This document shows, in pieces, positions 17,350 to 25,630 of a stretch of 64,000 bases of DNA (position 1 is the stretch's first letter; every line of letters starts with the position of its first letter). Source of the DNA: DASPJR01 sp035628505. GTDB lineage: Bacteria > Planctomycetota > SZUA-567 > H5-PLA8. The stretch is taken from NCBI GenBank assembly GCA_035628505.1, contig DASPJR010000116.1:1-64000 (forward strand), given 5' to 3'. The notes under the pieces were generated by a model. That model saw only the letters and a program-made list of their open reading frames with translations. It did no database searches and was not told the origin of the DNA. The translations under genes were made by a program, and so were the position numbers.

Positions 17350-18456
17350 ATGGCTCAATCGGGCGGATTTGGCTTTGGCATCGTGGGTCTTGGCACCATC
17401 GCGGAGTTCCACGCGCGCGCCATTCAGGCGATGAGCGGCGGGCATCTGCTGGCCGCATTCTCGCGAAAAGGCGGCGAGCGTGCTGACAAGTTCGCAGCCG
17501 ACTTCGGCGTTAAGGTTCACACCGGCGACTTTGACGCATTTCTCAAAACGCCCGGGCTGGACATCGTCACCATCGCCACGCCTTCTGGGGCGCATCTGGA
17601 ACCCGTCCTGGCCGCAGCGAAGCAGAAGAAACACATCCTGTGCGAGAAGCCGCTCGAAATTACGCTCGAGCGGTGCGATCAGATGATCGCCGCGTGCAAA
17701 AAGAACCGGGTCAAGCTCGCCGGCATTTTTCAATCACGCTCGCAGGGGGGCGTAAAGGCCATCAAAGCGGCGCTCGACGCCGGACGCTTCGGACGGTTGA
17801 CGGTCGTCAACGCTCTTGTGCCCTGGTGGCGCACGCAGGCGTATTACGATTCGGGCGGCTGGCGCGGCACGTGGGAACTCGACGGCGGCGGCTCGTTGAT
17901 GAACCAGTCCATTCACCAGGTCGATATCCTGCAGTACTTTGGCGGCCCCATCGCCGAAGTTTCGGCCTATGCCGCCTGCCTTGCGCATAAACGCATCGAA
18001 GTGGAGGACACCGCGGCCGCCGCAGTGCGCTTCAAAAATGGAGCGCTCGGGCTGCTGCTGGGAAGCACGTCCATGTTCCCAGGGGATGCAACGGAGATCC
18101 ACGTCAGCGGCGATAAAGGTTCGGCGCGTCTGCGTGCCGGGCACCTGGTCTCATGGCAATTTGAGCACGAGCAGCCCCAGGACGTTCAGATCCGCGCAGA
18201 ATGGGGACCGCCCGCTGATGACAAGGGTAAGAGCGGCGCCGCCGACCCGAAGGCCATCTCCTTTACAGGTCATCAGCGGCAGTTTGAAAATTTCGTGCAA
18301 GGGCTTGAGGGCCGGGAGAAACTCCTGGTCGAAGGACCCGAAGCGCGCAAGGCCGTCGAACTGATCCTCGCCGTTTACCAGAGCGCTCTTTCGAATAAAG
18401 CGGCGAAACTGCCCTTGAAGAAAACGCCGAGGCTGTCAAAGTTTCCGAAGAAGTGA
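17350..18456 (+). CDS. Gfo/Idh/MocA family NAD(P)-dependent oxidoreductase
   Basis: 368 residues, starting at the ATG with GAGGGGAT upstream. The N-terminal Rossmann domain has FGIVGLGTIAEFHARAI, followed by TIATPSGAHLEP and the diagnostic CEKPLEIT (EKP motif, catalytic Lys). The C-terminal GFO_IDH_MocA_C domain contains GGGSLMNQSIHQVDILQYF with the conserved Asp/His pair. Such enzymes oxidise or reduce sugars, inositols or amino-sugars; the substrate cannot be read from the sequence. A second family member lies at the right edge of the window. Confidence 0.92.
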   Translation: MAQSGGFGFGIVGLGTIAEFHARAIQAMSGGHLLAAFSRKGGERADKFAADFGVKVHTGDFDAFLKTPGLDIVTIATPSGAHLEPVLAAAKQKKHILCEKPLEITLERCDQMIAACKKNRVKLAGIFQSRSQGGVKAIKAALDAGRFGRLTVVNALVPWWRTQAYYDSGGWRGTWELDGGGSLMNQSIHQVDILQYFGGPIAEVSAYAACLAHKRIEVEDTAAAAVRFKNGALGLLLGSTSMFPGDATEIHVSGDKGSARLRAGHLVSWQFEHEQPQDVQIRAEWGPPADDKGKSGAADPKAISFTGHQRQFENFVQGLEGREKLLVEGPEARKAVELILAVYQSALSNKAAKLPLKKTPRLSKFPKK

Positions 18457-18493
18457 CGACTTGACTGCGTAGCTCACGACGTACACGAAGGGA

Positions 18494-18513
18494 GAGAACG
18501 GCGTCCCGTTCTC
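18494..18513 (+). terminator. Possible terminator after the oxidoreductase gene
   Basis: An 8-bp perfect stem GAGAACGG/CCGTTCTC with a CGTC loop lies 38 bp past the stop. The following T-run is short (CCTTGAG), so intrinsic termination would be weak. Confidence 0.35.
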
Positions 18514-18560
18514 CTTGAGCCCTGCAGTGCAACACTCTCACCGGCGGCTTGCATTGTTCA

Positions 18561-20201
18561 ATGTCTGACATTTTTGTTCCGTACGAACGCGTCGTCATTC
18601 TGGCCCTCGATTCCGTCTGCTGGAACGTCCTGCTGCCGCTGGTGGCTGACAACACCATGCCGGCGCTTGGGTCATTCCTGCGGCACGCCAATTATGGTGT
18701 TCTCGAATCAACCGTTCCACCGCACACAGCCGCCGCGTGGACCAGCTTTCTTACGGGAAAAGATCCCGGCCGCCATGGCGTCATCGACTTCGTCAAATTC
18801 GATCCTTCGACGCATTCCTTCCGCTTTCATGACAGCAGCGTGCAGCGCAACGAAAGCATTCTGTACCGGCTGAGCAAAGATGACATTTCGTGCGGATCGA
18901 TCTTTCTGCCGCGGAACTATCCGCCGTACCCGCTGAAGAATGGGTACATCATAAGCGGTTTCGAAACGCCGAATACGAAGGTTGCCTTCACTGAACCCGA
19001 AGAACTGCGGGACGACGTGCTCGGCGTATCGCCGCATCTGCATTTCAATTTCGAGGACGACTGGGAAGACGACCACGACGATGCCGCCTTCCAGCGTAAC
19101 GTCGAGCGCGCGCGCCTTTCTGTCGATCTCCTCGAGCGGATTGCGGTGCATTGCCAGCGCGAGCGCCCAGTTGCCGTTCAGATCGCCTACTTGCAGGCAA
19201 CTGACATCCTCTTCCACAAGGCCTGGAAGTGGTGCGATCCAGACACCTGCGGCAGCAACGCCGTGCGCCGCGAAGCGATCAAGAATTTCTTCCGCCGCAT
19301 CGACCAGCTGATCAACCGCGTCTTCGGTCTGCATTCCAGTTCCAGCTCAAGCCAGCGCTTCCGCCCGAGCGCCGATGCGCGCACGCTTCGCGTGATCGTA
19401 TCGGACCATGGGCACGGCAGCAGCGACGGCCGCGTCTTTATCAATAACCTGCTGCAGGAGTGGGGCTACCTGACTCCGCTTAATGCTCTACGCCGCGCGT
19501 CCCGGCGGATCACGCTGCTGACGATGAATGCTGACGAGCGCAAGATTCGCAGCAAGGAGATTCCGGTTGACTGGTCGCGCACGAAAGCGTACCTGGCGCA
19601 TGTCGGCATCTATGGCTTTGTGTACATTAACCTGAAAGGCCGCGAGCCGAACGGTATCGTCGCGCCCGAGGATTTCGACAAGGTACGCAGCGAGCTCATC
19701 AATAAATTCCTGGCGCAGAAGATTCCCGGCACGGACATGCCGCTTTTCCCAAAGGTTTACAAAGGTGAAGAGTTGTATGCGCGCAAGCAGGAATTGAACC
19801 TGCCGGACCTCATCGTCGCTCCGGCCGACGGTTTCTATCCGCGCAAAAAGCTCACGAGCGGAAATGCTATTCGCGTGACGCCCAAGTCGGTGGGGGGCGT
19901 GCACCGCAGCGACGGTGTCTACGCGTTTGAGGGACCGGACATTCTTGCGGGCCAGGGGCCACGCGCGAGCATCACCGACATTGCGCCGACGCTGCTGGCT
20001 GCACTGGGCCAGCCTGTTCCTTCAAGCATGACCGGGAAGGCGATGTTGCATCTGTGGGGCGATCCGCCATCGGTGCAGATTGTGGATGAGAAGCATTCAC
20101 GCGAATCGCAGCGCCTGGCGCCGCAGAACAACGCCGTCTACAGCAAGGAAGAAGAGCAGGCTATAGAGAAGCGCCTGGCCGACCTCGGTTACCTCGAATA
20201 A
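18561..20201 (+). CDS. Alkaline phosphatase superfamily (type I phosphodiesterase/NPP-like) protein
   Basis: 546 residues from the ATG at 18561; a TTG four codons earlier is possible and neither has a clear Shine-Dalgarno. The N-terminal LALDSVCWNVLLPLVADNTMP contains the first metal Asp. The nucleophile region STVPPHTAAAWTSFLTGKDPGRHGVIDF carries the catalytic Ser/Thr. SDHGHGSS and later GVHRSDGVYAFEGPDI complete the metal site and ITDIAPTLLAALG the C-terminal core. The family cleaves phosphodiesters, phosphonates or nucleotide pyrophosphates. There is no signal peptide, so it is predicted cytoplasmic. Confidence 0.88.
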   Translation: MSDIFVPYERVVILALDSVCWNVLLPLVADNTMPALGSFLRHANYGVLESTVPPHTAAAWTSFLTGKDPGRHGVIDFVKFDPSTHSFRFHDSSVQRNESILYRLSKDDISCGSIFLPRNYPPYPLKNGYIISGFETPNTKVAFTEPEELRDDVLGVSPHLHFNFEDDWEDDHDDAAFQRNVERARLSVDLLERIAVHCQRERPVAVQIAYLQATDILFHKAWKWCDPDTCGSNAVRREAIKNFFRRIDQLINRVFGLHSSSSSSQRFRPSADARTLRVIVSDHGHGSSDGRVFINNLLQEWGYLTPLNALRRASRRITLLTMNADERKIRSKEIPVDWSRTKAYLAHVGIYGFVYINLKGREPNGIVAPEDFDKVRSELINKFLAQKIPGTDMPLFPKVYKGEELYARKQELNLPDLIVAPADGFYPRKKLTSGNAIRVTPKSVGGVHRSDGVYAFEGPDILAGQGPRASITDIAPTLLAALGQPVPSSMTGKAMLHLWGDPPSVQIVDEKHSRESQRLAPQNNAVYSKEEEQAIEKRLADLGYLE

Positions 20202-20208
20202 CCAAGGC

Positions 20209-20982
20209 TTACTTCGTTTCTTTCCCCGGCTGCATGAACTCCAGGATTTTGCTCTTCGGCAGACGCATGATGAAGGTCGCGCCTTTGCCGGGATGATTCT
20301 CCAGGATCAGCTCGCCGCCATGCTCCTGAACAATTCGACGCGCGATGGCAAGCCCGAGACCCGTGCCGTGGTCTTTCGTTGAAAAGAAAAGTTCAAAGAT
20401 TCTGGCCTCGTTTTCCTTCCTCACACCGCCGCCGTTGTCCTCAATGGCGATCTCGACAAAGTCTGGCGTTTCACGTGTATGAAGGATGATCGTGCCGTGT
20501 TCTCCGATCTGCTCCATCGCGTTGGTCAGCAGATTGAGGATGACGCCGCGCCCGAACTGATTTTGATCCAGCGCTATCGGATAGAGCTGCTCCTGGTAGT
20601 CCGTGGCGATCTGGATATGCCGGCGCTCGGCTTCAGGCAGAATGAATGTGCGGATATCTTCGAGGACGTGATTTAAGTCCGCCGGCAGCATCTCCAGTTT
20701 GGGCGGCCGCGCGTACGTCAGGAAATCGGTCAGTACTTTTTGAAGGCCTTCGACTTCCCGGTCGATCAAGCCGATGCGCATTTTGAATTCTTCGCGCTTC
20801 GACGCATCGACCGCCTCCAGATCTTCCTTAATCAGATCGAGATTCAGCCGGATTCCGTTCAGCGGACTGCGGATTTCATGCGCCAGTCCGGACGCCAGCG
20901 TTCCGATGTAGGCCATGCGCGAAGCCTGCTCCGCGCGCGCCTCGCGTTCCATTTGTTTTTTGGTCTTGGGTGCGGCAGCCAT
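20209..20982 (-). CDS. Orphan soluble sensor histidine kinase
   Basis: 257 residues with only a short coiled N-terminus before the HisKA box (GLAHEIRSPLNGI, phospho-acceptor His35). The HATPase_c domain has the N box (NLLTNAMEQI), G1 (EDNGGGV), F box (ELFFSTKDHGTG) and G2 (GLGLAIARRI). No transmembrane, PAS or GAF sensor is present, so the input must come through a partner protein or the coiled coil. No response regulator is adjacent. It shares a 77-bp divergent promoter region with nadD and is convergent with the phosphatase-family gene (7 bp gap). Confidence 0.9.
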   Translation of the reverse strand: MAAAPKTKKQMEREARAEQASRMAYIGTLASGLAHEIRSPLNGIRLNLDLIKEDLEAVDASKREEFKMRIGLIDREVEGLQKVLTDFLTYARPPKLEMLPADLNHVLEDIRTFILPEAERRHIQIATDYQEQLYPIALDQNQFGRGVILNLLTNAMEQIGEHGTIILHTRETPDFVEIAIEDNGGGVRKENEARIFELFFSTKDHGTGLGLAIARRIVQEHGGELILENHPGKGATFIMRLPKSKILEFMQPGKETK

Positions 20983-21059
20983 AGATCACCTGAACATTCC
21001 AAGGCAAACATTCAACTATGACTTTACGTTGTACACGACAGTCATTTATAGTGAAGCGC

Positions 21060-21761
21060 ATGGAACCGGAAGCCCGGAAAGCCAAGCCGCTGGGACCGTA
21101 CAAACGCTTCGGCGTGATGGGCGGGTCTTTTGACCCTGTTCATGTTGGACATCTCTCGATTGCGCAGCAGATTTTCAATGGACTGAAGCTGGAGCAGGTT
21201 GTGCTGCTGCCTGCAGCTACTCCGCCGCACAAACAGGAAGGCCGCGCGATGACACCCGCCGCCGAGCGCCTGCATATGTGCGAATTGGCCGTACACAACA
21301 TGCACGGCCTGAGCGTCAGCGACTTCGAGATCAAGCGCGGCGGCGTAAGCTACACCGTGGAAACCGCGCGGCAGATCCGACAGGCCTACGGGCCGGAAGC
21401 GCAGATCTATTTCGTAATCGGGTCCGACAGCCTCGCTGATCTTCCGCAGTGGTATGAGATTAAAGAACTGGTCACGCTGATCGACTTTGCCATCGCTGAG
21501 CGCCGTGAGACGCCGATCAAGGAATCGCTCTGGCTGAATTTGCGCACCGCCCTCGGCGCTGAAGCTGAAGCCAAGCTGCGCAAGGGAGTGGTGGAAGTTC
21601 AGCGGGTCGACGTGAGCTCGACGTTGATCCGCCAGCTGCTGGCTGCCGGCGAAAAAGTTCCCGGGTATCTGCGCCGTGACGTCGAAGAGTACATCCGCGC
21701 CAAGGGCCTCTATGGTGCGCCGCCCAAACCCACCGCAACCCCGCGCATCATCATGCCGTGA
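21060..21761 (+). CDS. nadD: Nicotinate-nucleotide adenylyltransferase NadD
   Basis: Transfers AMP from ATP to nicotinate mononucleotide to make deamido-NAD in NAD synthesis. The signature GGSFDPVHVGH (about residues 21-31) holds the two active-site histidines. The second nucleotide motif is DVSSTLIRQLL near residue 185. The C-terminal LRRDVEEYIRAKGLY is typical of the family. The start is uncertain: ATG 21060 gives 233 residues and ATG 21018 gives 247; usual NadD proteins are about 190-220, so the shorter form is preferred. Confidence 0.92.
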   Translation: MEPEARKAKPLGPYKRFGVMGGSFDPVHVGHLSIAQQIFNGLKLEQVVLLPAATPPHKQEGRAMTPAAERLHMCELAVHNMHGLSVSDFEIKRGGVSYTVETARQIRQAYGPEAQIYFVIGSDSLADLPQWYEIKELVTLIDFAIAERRETPIKESLWLNLRTALGAEAEAKLRKGVVEVQRVDVSSTLIRQLLAAGEKVPGYLRRDVEEYIRAKGLYGAPPKPTATPRIIMP

Positions 21762-21765
21762 GTAT

Positions 21766-21791
21766 CGCGAGGCTGAAGCGAGTGCCTCGCG
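21766..21791 (+). terminator. Hairpin downstream of nadD
   Basis: A perfect 8-bp stem CGCGAGGC/GCCTCGCG with a 10-base loop lies 5 bp past the nadD stop and is followed by TTGGTTCTG. The T-rich tail is short, so it may be only a moderate terminator. Confidence 0.5.
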
Positions 21792-21863
21792 TTGGTTCTG
21801 CGCTGGATTAAACCTTCTCCGGGCGAATGATCACTAATTGCTGCGCCTGATTCGGAGAATGCG

Positions 21864-23099
21864 TTGCGCGTTTGCCTTTTCCTGCTGATTGGGATGGTTT
21901 CCACCGTTTCTGCGGCGGATGAATGCGACGAGTTGCCGCCGCGGTCCACGGCGTATGTTGACTACGCCAGAGTGCAGGCAATCTTCGATGCGCGCTGTCT
22001 CGAGTGTCACATCGGCGCCGATTCGCCTTACGGGCTGGATCTTTCCGCCTTCCGAAGCTACACCCGCCTGGTGAATGAACGCAGTCAGGAAGTGCCGTCG
22101 TTGTTTCGCGTGAAGCCCGGGAATTCAAAGAACAGCTACCTGCTTCAGAAACTCAATTGTGCCACGCCAAAAGTCGGCGACCGGATGCCCATTGGCGGTG
22201 TACTTTCAGTCGAGGACCGCGCGGCCATTCGCGACTGGATCGATCAGGGTGCGCGGCCGGCAAATCGCAATCCTCTTATCGTCAGCGGCCCGGGAGGAAT
22301 CCCGGCTTCTGCCCGCGTGGGCGAACCTATTCAGTTTTTTGCGGCCGGCAGCGATCCGAATAACGATCCATTGAGCTATTCATGGGATTTTGGAGATGGC
22401 ACACACCGCAATGGCGAGACCGCCATTCATGCCTTCGCTGCAGCAGGGACCTATAGCGTCGCGGTTTCGGTTACTGATGACCGCGGCGGCGTGGTTATGG
22501 CCGCCCTCGCTTATGTTGTCGAGCCTGATATCGACAGCGATCAAGATGGGCTCGGAAATTATGGAGACCCGGATGATGACAACGATGGCATACCCGATGG
22601 AATCGAACAGGCACTCGGGTTCAATCCCATAGATCCGCTTTCGGTTCCGCTGCTCACTTCGGGGCAGAACGGGCTGACGCTTTCTTCGGCAAAAATGAAT
22701 TTCGACTTTGCCGCTTCCTCGGCGGATTCCTTCAGCGCACGCGGCCGCCTTGCCATGGCATCGGCTTTTGATGCTGCAAATCAAACATGCATTGTTGAAG
22801 TCGGCGGCATCACTCGCACGTTGCAACTGGATGACAGGGGTGCTTCGCGTCGGGGTGCTGGCGACTCGCTGAGAATCGTGAAGCAGAAAACGGGCGCCGC
22901 TTTTTCAATCAGGCTCAACGCTGCGGATTTTAAATTCGCGGTGCTCGGTGAAACATTATTGAACACAGCGGACACACGGCTCGCGCCCTGCTCGACAAGG
23001 CTGTGGATTCTCGCGGGACAGTCGCTTTTCTCGAGCGAAGTGCCGCTTCTTTATTCGCGTTCAAAAGGTCGCGCCGGTTCGGCAACGCTGAAACGCTGA
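21864..23099 (+). CDS. Secreted cytochrome c-like protein with PKD and TSP3-like calcium repeats
   Basis: 411 residues. The start is a TTG at 21864 with CGGAG seven bases upstream; the nearby ATG is out of frame. A signal peptide (about 1-17) precedes a heme motif CLECH (Cys45, Cys48, His49), with a later RMPIGG holding a possible axial Met, as in planctomycete-type PSCyt cytochrome domains. A PKD domain follows (DPNNDPLSYSWDFGDGTHR ... GTYSVAVSVTDD), then Asp-rich TSP3-like repeats (DIDSDQDGLGNYGDPDDDND). The C-terminal half is unassigned. An extracytoplasmic electron-transfer or surface role is inferred. Confidence 0.75.
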   Translation: MRVCLFLLIGMVSTVSAADECDELPPRSTAYVDYARVQAIFDARCLECHIGADSPYGLDLSAFRSYTRLVNERSQEVPSLFRVKPGNSKNSYLLQKLNCATPKVGDRMPIGGVLSVEDRAAIRDWIDQGARPANRNPLIVSGPGGIPASARVGEPIQFFAAGSDPNNDPLSYSWDFGDGTHRNGETAIHAFAAAGTYSVAVSVTDDRGGVVMAALAYVVEPDIDSDQDGLGNYGDPDDDNDGIPDGIEQALGFNPIDPLSVPLLTSGQNGLTLSSAKMNFDFAASSADSFSARGRLAMASAFDAANQTCIVEVGGITRTLQLDDRGASRRGAGDSLRIVKQKTGAAFSIRLNAADFKFAVLGETLLNTADTRLAPCSTRLWILAGQSLFSSEVPLLYSRSKGRAGSATLKR

Positions 23100-23109
23100 C
23101 AATTCAGCG

Positions 23110-24678
23110 TCACTTAATATTGAGCACCCAGGGTACCCACCAGGTACAGATGGGCGTAACGACAATGATTCCGAGTATATCCACCATCAGCCCGCAGCGT
23201 GCCATCTGTGGCACGGTGATATAGCCGCTGGAGAATGCAACAGCGTTTGGCGGTGTTCCTGCCGGAAGCATGAAGCCAAACGACGCGGCCAGCGTTGCGG
23301 CGAGCATAAGCGGCACGGGATGCAGACCCATGCTTTCAGCACTGGTTGCCAGCAGCGGAAGGAGAATGCTCGCGGTGGCGGTGTTGGACGCGACTTCAGT
23401 CAGGACTGTCGCGACGATGCAGACCAGCAACGTTGCGAAAAATGGATGGAGTTGACGCTTGCCCTGTAGGCCCGCGGCGATCCAGTCTGAGAGTTTGCTC
23501 TCCTGAATGCCGTAGGCCATCGCAAAGCCGCCGCCGAGCATCACTAGCAGGCCCCACGAAATTCCTGCTGCCTCCTTCGGTCCGAGCGCCGCACGAAGGG
23601 GCTTCTTCTGCACGGGGATAAAAAACAGAACTCCCGAGACCACCATCGCAACCGCACCGTCGCCGAAATCCTGCTTCAGGTAATTGCGTAGCGGCGCCGA
23701 GTATTGGTCCAGGCTGCCGAGCAGGTCCGGCCAGCCGAACGGGACGGACTGCCACCAGCCCGGAATGGTCGCAAAACCCAGTTCAATAGGCTTGCGGAAA
23801 ATCCAGAGTGTTGCCGCCGTTAGAAAGGCCACCAGCGCGGCCCGCTCTCCGGCGCTCAGCGGGCCCAGCTTTGAGCGGGCTTCATGAATCGCGCGCTGTC
23901 CGCTCTGGAATCCATCGGCTGGAAGCGGCGCGGCGAAGCGGACGAGGTAAATCCAGACGACTGGAATGCAGATCAGGACCACGGGCATGCCGAATTTCAG
24001 CCACGTCACAAAGTCGATTTCGATATTCAAAGTCTGCCGGGCCATTTTCACGAAGACCAGATTTGTCCCGGTGCCGATCTTCGTGCCGATTCCACCAATG
24101 CTCGCCGCGTAGGCGAGCCCGAGCATCAGCGACAGGCCAAACTGCCGCAGCAACGCATCCTGGCTTCCGACTTCATCCTGGAATTTGACAATAACCGCCA
24201 TACAGATCGGGAAAAGCATCACGGCCGCTGCGGTATTTGAAATCCAGAGCGAAATGAAGGCGGTCGCCATCATGAATCCGAGGACAATTCTGCGCGGACC
24301 GGTGCCGACGCGGCCGATAATTTCGAGCGCGATGCGGCGATGCAGTCCCCACTGTTCCATCGATGCGGCGATTAGCATTCCACCGAGGAACAGGAAATTG
24401 ATGGGATCGACATATTGCAGCAGCAGCGGGAAAATCGGCAGATCACAGAGCACTGGGAAAAGGACGATCGGCAGGCATGCGGTCGCCCATAGCGGTATCG
24501 GTTCGGTAATCCACCAGGTTGCCATCAGCACAACCGTGGCGCCGGCCCAGGCCGCGGATGCGTTCAACCCCTTGGCCTTCAGCAGGAAACCGACAGCGCA
24601 GAAGAGCGCCGGCCCGAGGAACAAGCCAATCCATTCCCGCAGCTCAAAGCTGGCGAATACGCCTTTCTTTTCAGACAT
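23110..24678 (-). CDS. DASS/SLC13 family sodium-coupled anion transporter
   Basis: 522-residue inner-membrane protein with about 11-12 hydrophobic segments. Diagnostic motifs are WWITEPIPLWATACLPIVLFP and the two SNT substrate/sodium sites: WISNTAAAVMLFPI in the first half and EVASNTATASILLPLL in the second. Family members carry dicarboxylates, citrate or sulfate with sodium; which is used here is not readable. No strong Shine-Dalgarno is seen before the ATG. It is convergent with the cytochrome-like gene (10 bp gap). Confidence 0.92.
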   Translation of the reverse strand: MSEKKGVFASFELREWIGLFLGPALFCAVGFLLKAKGLNASAAWAGATVVLMATWWITEPIPLWATACLPIVLFPVLCDLPIFPLLLQYVDPINFLFLGGMLIAASMEQWGLHRRIALEIIGRVGTGPRRIVLGFMMATAFISLWISNTAAAVMLFPICMAVIVKFQDEVGSQDALLRQFGLSLMLGLAYAASIGGIGTKIGTGTNLVFVKMARQTLNIEIDFVTWLKFGMPVVLICIPVVWIYLVRFAAPLPADGFQSGQRAIHEARSKLGPLSAGERAALVAFLTAATLWIFRKPIELGFATIPGWWQSVPFGWPDLLGSLDQYSAPLRNYLKQDFGDGAVAMVVSGVLFFIPVQKKPLRAALGPKEAAGISWGLLVMLGGGFAMAYGIQESKLSDWIAAGLQGKRQLHPFFATLLVCIVATVLTEVASNTATASILLPLLATSAESMGLHPVPLMLAATLAASFGFMLPAGTPPNAVAFSSGYITVPQMARCGLMVDILGIIVVTPICTWWVPWVLNIK

Positions 24679-24771
24679 GAGTGTGACGTTTTACGGCAGA
24701 TAAGAGAATTTGCCTGCCAAAATCGCAAGATTACGTGCTGACGCGACTCTCAAACGCGAAACGAAAGTGGG

Positions 24772-25608
24772 CTACTTTGCTTTCTGAATTTTCTCGAGCA
24801 GCTTTGCAAACGTCTGGCTGGCTGCTTCGACAACTTCAGGCGGTACACCGACGCCAAAAAGATCCTGAATTGAAAAGTATGTATCGGACAGCGTGGCCGT
24901 ACCGGAGTGGACGGGTTCGGTCGCAAAAGAGAGGACCGGCGTGAGCGTCACGGCAACTCCGCTCGAGCTTGTCGTTACGTTGCTGATGCCGTACTGCGCC
25001 AGAGCTGGAATCAGCGCCGGATCAACAATAGTGCTCATCCAGATTCCAGCAAAACCGCTTCCAGGCAACTGAGACAAATTGTCGCTCACCAGCAACGCGT
25101 GAAAGGAAAACGGAAGATCGGCCGTTGTCGGCGGCGCTGAGTAGTAAATCGTAAAAGCTTCGCCCTGGTACGTCGTTTTGTATTGCTGCGACAGCGTAAA
25201 CGAGTGAGACACGCCGCCGCTGGCCGGATCGCCAATTCCTGCAGAACCGCTCAAGCCAATCGCGGGAGTGAAATTCAGCGTCTGCAGCACGCCGCCCCAG
25301 ACGAATGCCGAAGTCTGCCCACTGCCTTTTGCCAGCAGCGTCGTAACCTGTGATTTGTACTTCTCGAGCTTGGCCGGATCCGGTTTCTTCGCAAATTTCT
25401 GCAGCGCTTTGAGAAGTTTCTGCTGAGCACGGCCGGCGTTACGCTGAGCTGCACGCTGAACGCTGTTCTGCGCGGTGGCGTCGGTGACCCACTTCACGCT
25501 GAACGCGCCATAGCTTTCGCTCAGCGCAAGCGGTATTTCGCCGCTCCAGACTGAACTTGAAGCGGCGAATACCAGGCAAAGCAACAGACAGCGTAACGCT
25601 TGGAACAT
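24772..25608 (-). CDS. Secreted protein of unknown function, 278 aa
   Basis: It has a signal peptide (MFQALRCLLLCLVFAASSSVWS-GE) and a Lys/Ala/Gln-rich helical region at about residues 45-90, then a beta-rich Ser/Thr/Gly region with no recognisable domain. GGGAG lies before the ATG. It sits 22 bp downstream of the 763-residue secreted protein and is probably co-transcribed with it. I do not recognise the family. Confidence 0.65.
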   Translation of the reverse strand: MFQALRCLLLCLVFAASSSVWSGEIPLALSESYGAFSVKWVTDATAQNSVQRAAQRNAGRAQQKLLKALQKFAKKPDPAKLEKYKSQVTTLLAKGSGQTSAFVWGGVLQTLNFTPAIGLSGSAGIGDPASGGVSHSFTLSQQYKTTYQGEAFTIYYSAPPTTADLPFSFHALLVSDNLSQLPGSGFAGIWMSTIVDPALIPALAQYGISNVTTSSSGVAVTLTPVLSFATEPVHSGTATLSDTYFSIQDLFGVGVPPEVVEAASQTFAKLLEKIQKAK

Positions 25609-25630
25609 GTGTTTCTCTCCCTATTACGCG

